Shown here piece by piece: positions 1-7,720 of a stretch of 64,000 nucleotides of DNA. Source of the DNA: an uncultured Lachnospiraceae bacterium. GTDB lineage: Bacteria; Bacillota; Clostridia; Lachnospirales; Lachnospiraceae. The translations under genes were made by a program, and so were the position numbers. The first letter of the stretch is position 1; every line of letters begins with the position of its first letter. The stretch covers positions 62,001-126,000 of the forward strand of contig CADAOZ010000003.1 in assembly GCA_902789735.1 (NCBI GenBank). The letters are read 5' to 3'. Below the pieces are notes generated by a model that ran no database searches, was not told the DNA's origin, and saw only the letters and a list, made by a program, of their open reading frames with translations.

Positions 1-458
1 CTGGTAGGGATCACTTCAATGCCGTTCTGCCACGCGCTCTGGGTCAGCTTGACATTCAGCAGCTGGGAAGCCTGCAGCAGGTGATTCTCCTCGCCGCACT
101 GGACCTGGGCAAAATTGGAATCAGTCCACGCGTCCCGGGCATAAATGACATCACCAACATTCAGGGAAGGTACAAATGTTCCTGAAGAGCCGCAGCGGAT
201 GATGGCTTCTACGCCATATTCGTTGTAGAGCTCGTGAGAATAAATACCCATGGAAGGCATACCCATTCCACTGGCCATAACAGTGATCCTGCGGCCTCTG
301 TAAACACATGTATAGGCATAGGCGGCACGTACGCTGCTGACCAGCTCCGCGCTGTCCATCCATTCCTCAGCGATCATTTTCGCGCGAAGAGGATCTCCCG
401 GCATGATAACTACATCTGCGATCTGTCCTTTATCTGCTCCAATATGAGGGGTTGCCAT
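1..458 (-). CDS. deoD: purine nucleoside phosphorylase DeoD (3' part cut by window edge)
   Basis: This enzyme cleaves purine (deoxy)ribonucleosides with phosphate in the cytoplasmic salvage pathway. The visible 152 codons begin MATPHIGADKGQIADVVIMP and continue with GDPLRAK, ASGMGMPSMGIYSHEL and RCGSSGTF, which are typical of the hexameric bacterial DeoD family (about 235 residues, so roughly the last third is outside the window). The start at 458 is set by a strong AAAGGAG ribosome binding site just upstream. It is divergent from the next gene. The family is clear from the sequence; substrate range is inferred. Confidence 0.93.
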   Translation of the reverse strand, partial: MATPHIGADKGQIADVVIMPGDPLRAKMIAEEWMDSAELVSSVRAAYAYTCVYRGRRITVMASGMGMPSMGIYSHELYNEYGVEAIIRCGSSGTFVPSLNVGDVIYARDAWTDSNFAQVQCGEENHLLQASQLLNVKLTQSAWQNGIEVIPT

Positions 459-647
459 AACTATCTCCTTTCTCGATCAATATTTACAGTCAGAATTGTC
501 TGTCTTTGTACCTATTTTATCATCATATCGCACAAAGAAACAGATAAAGAAAGAAAAATATTAACATATTTGAATAAATAAATCCTGCAATTGAGCTGCC
601 GGTCAAAAGCCGTTACAATAGAAAACAGGAACAGGAGGGATTCGCGC

Positions 648-1193
648 GTGTTTTCAAAATATAATTTTGACATAATTACTGTCATTGGTATCTTTCTGAT
701 GCTTTACGTGGTCGGAGGGATATCCGGCTGGCTTTATGAGATGGGCTTTTACAGGATCAACTTCGGCTATTTTGTCAGAAGGGGACATGGAATCGGTCCC
801 TGGCTGCCCATCTATGGCTTCGGGACCCTGTTTATTCTGGTCTGCACGTTTCTGGTCAGGGAGAAGCCGTTGTATGTTTTTCTGGTCAGCGCGGCCGTGA
901 CCGGGATTCTGGAACTGGTGACCGGCTGGTGCCTGTATCATTTCTTTAACGGCCTGCGTCTGTGGGACTACAACACTGAGATCTGGAACTGGGGCAATAT
1001 AGGCGGCTATGTATGCTTCCGCTCGGTCGCGGTGTTCGCTTTTGCCGGACTGCTGGTGGTCTATGTTGTGTTCCCTCTGGTCTGCGGGCTGGCGGAAAAA
1101 CTGCCCCGCCTGGCCTTCCTGGTGATTTCGTGGATCCCGGGCCTGCTCTTCCTGGCGGATTATATATACGGATACTGGGTGAAGGGACTGTGA
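648..1193 (+). CDS. putative ABC transporter permease, CmpB-type membrane protein
   Basis: An integral membrane protein of 181 residues with about five hydrophobic segments. It resembles the small Firmicutes proteins annotated as putative ABC transporter permease (ABC_trans_CmpB family), with the characteristic GGISGWLYE near the N-terminus, RRGHGIGPWLPIYGFG, LELVTGW and WDYN...WNWGNIGG. I chose the GTG at 648 because AGGAGGG lies 8 bases upstream; an in-frame TTG at 591 has no good ribosome binding site. No ATP-binding partner is adjacent, so a transport role is unproven. Function is unknown beyond the family. Confidence 0.72.
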   Translation: MFSKYNFDIITVIGIFLMLYVVGGISGWLYEMGFYRINFGYFVRRGHGIGPWLPIYGFGTLFILVCTFLVREKPLYVFLVSAAVTGILELVTGWCLYHFFNGLRLWDYNTEIWNWGNIGGYVCFRSVAVFAFAGLLVVYVVFPLVCGLAEKLPRLAFLVISWIPGLLFLADYIYGYWVKGL

Positions 1194-1310
1194 GCTCTGG
1201 GGTCGTGAACTCCCATGGACCGTGAGCTCTGAGGTCGCGAGCTCCATGTGACCGTGGGCTCTGAGGTCGCGAGCTCCAATGTGGACTGTGAGCTCTGAGG
1301 TCGTGGACCC
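1191..1310 (+). repeat. four degenerate tandem repeats of about 32 bp
   Basis: Four imperfect copies of a unit built on GTGAGCTCTGAGGTCGCGAG follow the stop codon of the preceding gene directly. Each copy contains GAGCTC (also a palindrome). The array fills the gap before the next ribosome binding site. I see no promoter or terminator in it. Confidence 0.75.
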
Positions 1311-1349
1311 TTAAATAATGAACAATGTTGGAAAGGACTGAAGATATAC

Positions 1350-2600
1350 ATGCTGATCTGCGGCAATACCTATAACACGGATGACAGGCAGGATCTGGCC
1401 TGCAGCGCGGTCGCCAGACTGCGCAGAAAAGAAGGAAGGACCCTCAAGGCCGGCGGCCTCTGGGTCTATGACAATGAGATCGATTCCATTGAGGGAACGT
1501 ATGAGAACGGCGATATCCTGGCGGTCGAGGATTTCGACGGTTATTTCATGGGCTATGGCTTTATCAGCACCTCCTCCAGGATCCGGATCCGGGTCCTCTC
1601 CCGCAGAAAGGGGAACCGGATCACAGCTGCTTTCCTGAAAGAAAGGGTGCAGGCGGCCTGGGACTATCGCAGGCGTGTCATTGACACCTCCAGCTGCCGG
1701 GTCATTTTCGGTGAGGCGGATTTCCTGCCTGGCCTGACGGTCGACAAATATGAGGATGTACTGGTCGTGGAGTCTCTGGCGGTCGGTGCGGAAAGGATCA
1801 AGGGACTGGTCCTGACAGCCCTGACCCAGGTGCTGGCGGCGGACGGAATCACCATCCGCGGGATCTATGAGCGGAGCGATGCCAAAGTCCGTGAAAAAGA
1901 AGGCCTGTCCCGTTACAAGGGTTTCCTGACAGAGCCTTTTGATACCAAAATCAGGATTACAGAAAACGGTGTCAGATATATCGTTGATATTGAGAACGGA
2001 CAGAAGACAGGTTTTTTCCTGGACCAGAAGGATAACCGCAGGGCCATCCACCGGATCTGTAAAGGAGCCAGGGTCCTGGACTGCTTTACCCATACCGGCT
2101 CTTTCGGCCTGAACGCGGCGCTGGCCGGGGCTTCCCATGTCCTTTCCGTGGACGCTTCCGATCTGGCCATCGAACAGGCCAAAGAGAACGCGGTCCTGAA
2201 CGGCCTGCAGGACATTGTGGAATATCAGGTGGCGGATGTGTTTGAACTGCTCCCCGAACTGATCCGGAAGAACGAGCTTTTTGATGTGGTCATCCTGGAC
2301 CCGCCTGCCTTTACCAAGTCCCGCAATTCCATCAAAGCGGCGGCCCGCGGCTACAGAGAGATTAACCTGCGGGGTATGAAGCTGGTCCGGGACGGAGGCT
2401 ATCTGGCCACCTGCTCCTGTTCGCATTTCATGGATCCGGAGCTGTTTGCCAGGACCATCCGGGAAGCGGCCCGGGACGCCCATAAGCGCCTGCGCCAGGT
2501 CGAGTTCCGCACCCAGGCCCCGGACCATCCCATCCTCTGGTCCTCGGATGAGTCCTATTATTTGAAGTTCTATATCTTCCAGGTGATTGATGAAAAATAA
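1350..2600 (+). CDS. class I SAM-dependent rRNA methyltransferase, RlmI/RlmK-like
   Basis: A 416-residue protein with an N-terminal PUA-like RNA-binding part, a central segment and a C-terminal Rossmann methyltransferase. Key motifs are FLDQKDNR (about residue 223), VLDCFTHTGSFGLNAALAGA (SAM-binding motif I) and the catalytic-type ILDPPAF (about 315). This arrangement matches the RlmI family that makes 5-methylcytosine in 23S rRNA; the exact target base is inferred. The ATG at 1350 has GGAAAGGA upstream. The last 11 bases overlap the next gene, suggesting translational coupling. Confidence 0.85.
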   Translation: MLICGNTYNTDDRQDLACSAVARLRRKEGRTLKAGGLWVYDNEIDSIEGTYENGDILAVEDFDGYFMGYGFISTSSRIRIRVLSRRKGNRITAAFLKERVQAAWDYRRRVIDTSSCRVIFGEADFLPGLTVDKYEDVLVVESLAVGAERIKGLVLTALTQVLAADGITIRGIYERSDAKVREKEGLSRYKGFLTEPFDTKIRITENGVRYIVDIENGQKTGFFLDQKDNRRAIHRICKGARVLDCFTHTGSFGLNAALAGASHVLSVDASDLAIEQAKENAVLNGLQDIVEYQVADVFELLPELIRKNELFDVVILDPPAFTKSRNSIKAAARGYREINLRGMKLVRDGGYLATCSCSHFMDPELFARTIREAARDAHKRLRQVEFRTQAPDHPILWSSDESYYLKFYIFQVIDEK

Positions 2601-4398
2601 AAAAGACGCGCCGGTAACCGGCCGCACCCTGTATTATTTCGGAAGAGCGACACTCGGGCACTGGCCTTACTTTCTGCTCGATTTCCTCACCTCTACCGGC
2701 TATGCCTATTTTCTGACTTTTGGCAATCCGCTGATCATTGCCCGGATCATTGACAGGATCAATACTTCACATGTGACGGCCGATCAGGTCTTTCCTGTTT
2801 TCGGACCTTCCATCGCTGCCCTGATCATGTGCAACGTTCTGGGACAGGTCTGCAGCAAACTCCAGGATTACAGCCTTTGGAAGCTGCAGATCCTGGTCTA
2901 TTACGATCTGTCTTCCATGTGCTTTGACGTGCTTGCCAACCAGTCCATGACTTTCCACAACAACCGCTACGGCGGTTCCCTGGTCAGTCAGACCAGCAAA
3001 TTCACGAGTGCCTACAATCAGCTGATGCAGACGCTGACATACTCCGTCATCCCCGCGGCCGCGACCGTTGTATTCATCATCGTGATCCTGCTGCCCCTGG
3101 TCCCGCTGTATGTGCTGATTGTGGCTCTGTTTCTGGTCGTCTACTGTCTGGTGGTCTATCATCTGTTCAGGAAACTGCAGAAGCTTAACGCGGAGACAGC
3201 CGGTGCCCAGAACCGCCTGTCCGGTGAACTCTCCGACAGCATTACCAACATTCTCGCGGTCAAGACTTCCGGCAGGGAGCAGTACGAGCGTGATCTGTTC
3301 GGACAGATCAATAAGGAAGTCTATGTCAACGACTCCCGGCGCATGCGGGGCACCCTGTTTTCCGGAGCCGTTGCTTCCTCGATGATCGTTGTGATCATGG
3401 CGATCCTGACATTCTTCCTGGCGGGCGGCAACGCCTGGTTCGGTATCAGCGCGGGCACCCTCGTCATGATGTTTTCCTATACCAACAACCTGACCCTTCG
3501 TTTCAATATGCTGACTTCTGTCATGCAGAGCATCAACCATGCCCTGGGCGATGCCCATGACATGACCGTGATCCTGGATGAGCCCCGCCTGGTCGCGGAT
3601 TTCCCGGATGCCCCGGACCTGATCGTTCAAAACGGGGATATCACCTTTTCCGATCTGAGTTTCTGGTACACCGACGGCGGTCACCCTACCGCAGTATTCG
3701 AGCATTTTGATCTCCATATACCGGCCGGCCAGCGGATCGGCCTGGTAGGAAAATCCGGCTCCGGCAAAACCACACTGACCCGGTTGCTGCTGCGTCTTGT
3801 GGATATCCAGGAGGGCAGGATCCTGGTCGATGGCCAGGAGATCTCAAAGGTATCGCAGGTGAGCCTGCGCCGGCAGATCGCCTATGTCCCCCAGGAACCG
3901 CTCCTGTTCCACAGAACCATTTCGGAAAATATCGCTTACGGACGTCCGGAGGCCACGCCGGAGGAGATCCGGCAGGCAGCGGCCGACGCCAACGCCCTGG
4001 AATTCATTGAGCGGCTGCCGGACGGATTCGATACGATTACCGGTGAACGCGGCGTGAAGCTTTCAGGAGGGCAGCGCCAGAGAATTGCCATCGCCCGGGC
4101 AATCCTGACAGACGCGCCCATTCTGGTCCTGGACGAGGCCACCAGCGCTCTGGATTCGGAGAGCGAGCAGCTGATCCAGGCGGCCCTGCAGAACCTGATG
4201 AAGGGCCGTACCTCGATCGTCATCGCCCACCGCCTCTCCACGGTCGCCAGCCTGGACCGGATCGTGGTCCTGCGCGGCGGAGAGATCGTGGAAGACGGCG
4301 TACACAGCGACCTGATCGCCGCAGGCGGCGATTACGCGGACCTCTGGGAGCGGCAGACAGGCGGCGGGATCGGAGAGAACGCCGGAATGGAAGACTGA
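2590..4398 (+). CDS. ABC transporter half-molecule, permease fused to ATPase (MsbA/MDR-like)
   Basis: A 602-residue exporter-type half-transporter: an N-terminal domain with about six membrane helices (residues about 15-310) followed by a nucleotide-binding domain. Walker A is GKSGSGKT (about 387), the ABC signature LSGGQRQ (about 491), and Walker B ILVLDEATSALD follows. Such proteins work as homo- or heterodimers in the cytoplasmic membrane; no partner gene is adjacent, so a homodimer is possible. The substrate is unknown. I placed the start at the ATG 2590 rather than the TTG one codon earlier. Confidence 0.9.
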   Translation: MKNKKDAPVTGRTLYYFGRATLGHWPYFLLDFLTSTGYAYFLTFGNPLIIARIIDRINTSHVTADQVFPVFGPSIAALIMCNVLGQVCSKLQDYSLWKLQILVYYDLSSMCFDVLANQSMTFHNNRYGGSLVSQTSKFTSAYNQLMQTLTYSVIPAAATVVFIIVILLPLVPLYVLIVALFLVVYCLVVYHLFRKLQKLNAETAGAQNRLSGELSDSITNILAVKTSGREQYERDLFGQINKEVYVNDSRRMRGTLFSGAVASSMIVVIMAILTFFLAGGNAWFGISAGTLVMMFSYTNNLTLRFNMLTSVMQSINHALGDAHDMTVILDEPRLVADFPDAPDLIVQNGDITFSDLSFWYTDGGHPTAVFEHFDLHIPAGQRIGLVGKSGSGKTTLTRLLLRLVDIQEGRILVDGQEISKVSQVSLRRQIAYVPQEPLLFHRTISENIAYGRPEATPEEIRQAAADANALEFIERLPDGFDTITGERGVKLSGGQRQRIAIARAILTDAPILVLDEATSALDSESEQLIQAALQNLMKGRTSIVIAHRLSTVASLDRIVVLRGGEIVEDGVHSDLIAAGGDYADLWERQTGGGIGENAGMED

Positions 4399-4437
4399 AA
4401 GCCGGCTTTGCCCGGCCGGTGCCGTATTCTGCCGAAG

Positions 4438-4459
4438 TGGCTGAAACAGCCATGTTTTT
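4438..4459 (+). terminator. Rho-independent terminator after the ABC transporter
   Basis: TGGCTG-AAA-CAGCCA forms a 6-bp stem with a three-base loop, followed by TG and a run of five T. Confidence 0.6.
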
Positions 4460-4551
4460 CCATTTTTGCCATATGGCCTGACGTATGATAAAGCAAAATA
4501 AAACGTCGTAAGCTTGCATAAAAAGTGGAACGGACTCCCCATGAACTTTTT

Positions 4552-4650
4552 TTATTTAAAATAGTCTCTTGGTGTAACACCGTAGTATTCTTTGAAGGCT
4601 TTATAGAAATTGCTGTGGTTGCTATAGCCGAGCATGGCAGATATATCCTC
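4552..4650 (-). pseudogene. AraC-family regulator, C-terminal remnant
   Basis: The minus strand reads [20 protein letters not shown], then EYYGVTPRDYFK and a stop. This is the last part of an AraC/XylS-type helix-turn-helix domain. An in-frame stop (4651-4653) lies immediately before it and there is no start codon, so only about 32 of some 280 expected residues remain. It abuts a second gene fragment on the other strand, marking a deletion or rearrangement junction near 4650. Confidence 0.8.
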
Positions 4651-4658
4651 TTACACCG

Positions 4659-4880
4659 ATGGGGAGGAGGCAGCATCTCGGAATAGCAAAACCGGTCAAA
4701 ATCGGAAATGATGTATGGATCGGTGGGAATGTAACAATTCTGCCGGGAGTAACTATTGGGAACAATGTTGTGGTTGCTGCAGGAGCAGTTGTGACAAAAG
4801 ATATTCCAGATAATTGTCTGGTTGGCGGAGTCCCGGCAAGAAAGATAAGGGATATCGAAAACGATTTGGAAGAAGAATAG
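4659..4880 (+). pseudogene. maltose O-acetyltransferase-like hexapeptide protein, C-terminal remnant
   Basis: The frame encodes [40 protein letters not shown] and [19 protein letters not shown], the left-handed beta-helix end of a sugar/maltose acetyltransferase (LacA/Maa family). These enzymes are normally about 185-200 residues; here at most 73 codons remain and the N-terminal part with the catalytic His is missing. The first codons (MGRRQH) do not look like the family and come from the junction. I infer a non-functional remnant. Confidence 0.8.
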
Positions 4881-4963
4881 AACTTCAGGATCTGGGAACA
4901 ACCGGAGGTTTTGGTGCGATAAGCCGGTAAGCAAGGCTGAATATCGACTCATATATTTCCCTC

Positions 4964-5024
4964 AAGAACGTAAAAAACGGTAATTATCGCGATAAGATTC
5001 GCATATACCGTTTTTTACGTTCTT
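4964..5024. repeat. perfect 19-bp inverted repeat with 23-base loop
   Basis: AAGAACGTAAAAAACGGTA (4964-4982) is exactly complementary to TACCGTTTTTTACGTTCTT (5006-5024). The stem is AT-rich, contains long A and T runs, and is followed by a short T-rich tract. It could be a terminator, or the ends of a tiny mobile or MITE-like element. It lies between the decayed genes and the promoter of the HTH-Uma2 gene. Confidence 0.8.
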
Positions 5025-5028
5025 TTTA

Positions 5029-5057
5029 TTGCCAAAATAAAGTAATATAGGTATAAT
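5029..5057 (+). promoter_or_regulatory. sigma-A-type promoter for the HTH-Uma2 gene
   Basis: TTGCCA (5029-5034) and a perfect TATAAT (5052-5057) are separated by 17 bases. The start codon of the next gene follows 57 bases downstream. Confidence 0.72.
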
Positions 5058-5114
5058 AAACCCACAACAAGTCCGTTATTATATAAAATGGATCTAAAAT
5101 GGATGGAGGATGCC

Positions 5115-5903
5115 ATGACAATAGAAGAAATGCAGCGAAGGAAAAGAGAGTTTGGATATAGCAACGAAAAGCTGGCAGAGCTTTCAGGCGTGCCTCTGGG
5201 GACCGTGCAGAAGGTAATGAGCGGAAGTACGAAGAGCCCCAGGCAGGGAACATTGGAAGCACTGGCCAGAGCGCTGAGCGGTCAGAACGAGGTAGCGATT
5301 CAATATCCGGGCGAGATGATTGACGGGTGCGCCAGAATGCTCAGAGAGCCCTGGGGCGCATATAGAGCAAAGAAAGAGGAGTATACAATTGAGGATATCG
5401 ACGCTTTGCCGGAGGGCGTCAGGGCGGAGCTGATCGATGGGCAGATCTATTACATGGCAACGCCCACGAGAACGCATCAGAAGATTGTGGGCGAGATGTA
5501 TCTTGCAGTTGCCAGTTATATCCGATCCCATGGGGGAGCGTGTGAAGTGTATATTCCGCCGTATGCAGTATATCTGAACGCAGATAACTCGACCTATCTG
5601 GAGCCGGATCTGACGGTGATCTGTGATCCGGCCAAATCGGAGGATAAAGGCTGCGTGGGAGCGCCGGACTGGGTTGTTGAAGTCGTATCCCCTTCCTCGA
5701 AACGGATGGACTATTTGCTCAAGCTTTTCAAATACCGAACCGCCGGCGTCCGCGAATATTGGATCATCAATCCGGAAAAGAGAGTCGTTTCGGTTTACAG
5801 CTGGAACGACGGACACGAGTCAGCGGACATGTACTCTTTCGGGGACGAGATCCCCTCGGGGATCTATCCGGACCTGAAGATCCGGCTGGCGGATGTGGTT
5901 TAG
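5115..5903 (+). CDS. HTH domain fused to Uma2-family (DUF820) nuclease-like domain
   Basis: A 262-residue protein. Residues about 1-60 form a Cro/C1-type helix-turn-helix (YSNEKLAELSGVPLGTVQKV). Residues about 90-262 form a Uma2 domain with EPDLTVICDP, PDWVVEVVSPSS and YRTAGVREYWIINPEKR. Uma2 proteins share the PD-(D/E)XK nuclease fold; the acidic residues in EPD and EVVS fit its active site. Their biological role is unsettled. I start at ATG 5115 because GGATGGAGG precedes it; an ATG at 5088 lacks a site. It lies in an islet of gene remnants with its own strong promoter, which suggests acquisition by transfer. Confidence 0.82.
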   Translation: MTIEEMQRRKREFGYSNEKLAELSGVPLGTVQKVMSGSTKSPRQGTLEALARALSGQNEVAIQYPGEMIDGCARMLREPWGAYRAKKEEYTIEDIDALPEGVRAELIDGQIYYMATPTRTHQKIVGEMYLAVASYIRSHGGACEVYIPPYAVYLNADNSTYLEPDLTVICDPAKSEDKGCVGAPDWVVEVVSPSSKRMDYLLKLFKYRTAGVREYWIINPEKRVVSVYSWNDGHESADMYSFGDEIPSGIYPDLKIRLADVV

Positions 5904-6079
5904 CATAGAAGTTGTATCTCACGGAAACAGAAATCTTATGATTAATTTTCTTGCAGCTATTGTAAATCACAGAGAGTCCGTCGTTTATTATGGGGGTAAA
6001 TGGGAAAAAGGTTGAACAAAGGTTTAACACGGCACAAAACGGACGTAAAAGGGCCCTTCAGAACTGCCTTCGCAGGGAC

Positions 6080-6122
6080 AAAAAAAGAACCGGAAAAGCC
6101 GATAAATACGGCATTTCCGGTT
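6080..6122 (-). terminator. terminator of the tRNA-Pro transcript
   Basis: On the minus strand AACCGGAAATGCCG pairs with CGGCTTTTCCGGTT around a short loop (one mismatch) and is followed by seven T, 15 bases after the tRNA 3' end. Confidence 0.8.
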
Positions 6123-6137
6123 GCCCCTGCCAAGTAG

Positions 6138-6211
6138 TCGAGGCGACGTGATTCGAACACGCGACCTCTGCGTCCCGAACGCAGCGCTCTACCAAGCTGA
6201 GCCACGCCTCG
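6138..6211 (-). tRNA. tRNA-Pro (anticodon CGG)
   Basis: The minus strand folds as a 74-nt tRNA. Acceptor arms CGAGGCG/CGCCTCG are perfectly paired with discriminator A. The D-arm carries AGCTTGGTAGAGC, and the anticodon stem CTGCG/CGCAG encloses TTCGGGA with anticodon CGG (proline). The T-arm has TTCGAAT. No CCA is encoded. It is flanked by its own promoter and terminator, so it is a single-gene transcript. Confidence 0.96.
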
Positions 6212-6233
6212 ATTTAGTTTTACAGCAAGAATT

Positions 6234-6262
6234 ATTCTATTAGAGATTGAGAAAAAAGTCAA
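6234..6262 (-). promoter_or_regulatory. promoter for tRNA-Pro
   Basis: On the minus strand TTGACT (6262-6257) and TAGAAT (6239-6234) are 17 bases apart, ending 22 bases before the mature tRNA 5' end. Confidence 0.75.
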
Positions 6263-6272
6263 GGGGTTTTTG

Positions 6273-6345
6273 TGAACCAGGAAGTCAGACTTCCCGGACT
6301 TCCCGGTTCACTGAAATGGACCAGAAAGTCTGACTTCCCGGTTCA
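6273..6345. repeat. two degenerate copies of the GTCAGAC hairpin repeat
   Basis: Copy one starts TGAACCAGGAAGTCAGACTT and ends CCCGGTTCA; within it GGAAGT-CAG-ACTTCC is a small perfect hairpin. Copy two contains GACCAGAAAGTCTGACTTCC and ends CGGTTCA. The same TGAACCGG / GTCAGAC / CCGGTTCA plan recurs at 14231-14360 and 60736-60764. Confidence 0.7.
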
Positions 6346-6491
6346 TCCCGTTTTCTTGACGTAGATACGGATTGAGGGTATTCTGTGTATAAGTAGTTTT
6401 CAAAACCAGATGGAGCCATGCGGCCGGCCTGCCCGGACCGTATGCTTCACGCAGGTTGGATTGAATACGGTTATAGCACGGTGGTGTAGAT

Positions 6492-7349
6492 ATGAATGAA
6501 CAGAAAATTGCGATTCTGACAGATTCTTCAGCGGATATAACACCTGAAATCATCGATAAATATGATATCAAGGTGCTGCCTCTGCACATTATGTATCCGG
6601 AAAAGGAGTACCAGGACGGTGTGGATATCGATCCGCTGATGACATACAGAAGGTTCCCGGCTGAATTCCCCAATACCTCGACCCCTAACCTGGTGGAAGT
6701 GGAAGAGAAGTTCGACCAGATCCATGAGGAAGGCTATGAGAAGGTCATCGCTGTCTGTATTTCCTCCGGCCTTTCCGGTACCTGCAATACCATCCGCCTG
6801 GCCGCGGAGGATTACGATAAGATGCAGATCTTTGTTTTTGATACAAAGAATGTATCTGTCGGATCCGGTGTCTTTGCCATCTGGGCGGCCTGGAAAGTCT
6901 CCAGAGGCGCTTCCTATGAGGAGGTCTGCCGGGGCCTGGTGGATAAGATCTATGACTCCAAAGTCATGTTCTACATGGACACCCTGAAGTATCTGCAGAG
7001 AGGCGGCAGGATCGGCGGTGTTGCCTCTGCGGTCGGTACCGCCCTGAAACTGAAGCCGATCATTTCCTGCGACAGGGAAGGCATTTATTATACGGTCGCC
7101 ATGATCCGGGGCGCCAAACAGGGCAAGAAAAAACTGCTGGATGAGGTCCTGAAATTTATAGGCGACTGTAAGCACTGCTGGATCATCATCGGCCATGGAG
7201 ATGCCCTGGAGGAGGCTAAGGCCATGGAACAGATGCTGATGGAGAAGGTACGGGGCAAACGGATCCTTTATATCAAGCAGATCACGGCCACCATGGCCGT
7301 CAACACCGGTCCCGGACTGGTGGGCGTTCTGGCCTTCAAGGAGCCCTGA
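6492..7349 (+). CDS. DegV family fatty-acid-binding protein
   Basis: A 285-residue DegV-type protein. The N-terminus IAILTDSSADI is the family signature, followed by the STPNLVEVEEKF segment and SSGLSGTCNT. A central YLQRGGRIGG and PIISCDREGIY are typical of the second lobe. Members bind a long-chain fatty acid; in Firmicutes this can relate to the FakA/FakB fatty acid kinase system, but no fakA is visible nearby, so the partner is unknown. It is monocistronic with a strong terminator after it. Confidence 0.9.
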   Translation: MNEQKIAILTDSSADITPEIIDKYDIKVLPLHIMYPEKEYQDGVDIDPLMTYRRFPAEFPNTSTPNLVEVEEKFDQIHEEGYEKVIAVCISSGLSGTCNTIRLAAEDYDKMQIFVFDTKNVSVGSGVFAIWAAWKVSRGASYEEVCRGLVDKIYDSKVMFYMDTLKYLQRGGRIGGVASAVGTALKLKPIISCDREGIYYTVAMIRGAKQGKKKLLDEVLKFIGDCKHCWIIIGHGDALEEAKAMEQMLMEKVRGKRILYIKQITATMAVNTGPGLVGVLAFKEP

Positions 7350-7415
7350 GGTTCGCGCAGATGAGGATTGCGCAGGACGAATTCATAATGATTCTCTTTC
7401 GCTGAGAAAGTACAG

Positions 7416-7466
7416 AAACACATTGCGGCGCGGGCTTTCCGGCAGGCGTCCGCAATGTGTTTTTTC
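7416..7466 (+). terminator. terminator after degV
   Basis: AAACACATTGCGG and CCGCAATGTGTTT are complementary (13 bp) and followed by a T run. Confidence 0.85.
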
Positions 7467-7545
7467 TATAGGGACGAGAGGTACACTGGTCCCTGTTTTT
7501 CAACGGAACTGCAACAAAAGTACATAATCATGCAACACGATTGCT

Positions 7546-7574
7546 TTGACAGAAAGTACCGGCTGGGCTACACT
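7546..7574 (+). promoter_or_regulatory. sigma-A-type promoter for galK
   Basis: A consensus TTGACA (7546-7551), a 17-base spacer and TACACT (7569-7574). The galK start lies 147 bases downstream, leaving a long untranslated leader with no recognised riboswitch. Confidence 0.72.
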
Positions 7575-7720
7575 TTTTACAGATACAGAACAAAAAAGCT
7601 GAAGGCGGAACGGTGCCGGGTCCGCGCGGATGCTGACATAGGCGGGTTCTGCGGGAAGCGTGATATCCCGTGGATCTGTCAGGGTAATATAGCAGGTGCC
7701 GGCACAGAAAAGAGGGTAAT

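Noticed and set aside
4659-4880. Functional small acetyltransferase
   Set aside because: Only the last beta-helix coils remain; the catalytic region is absent.
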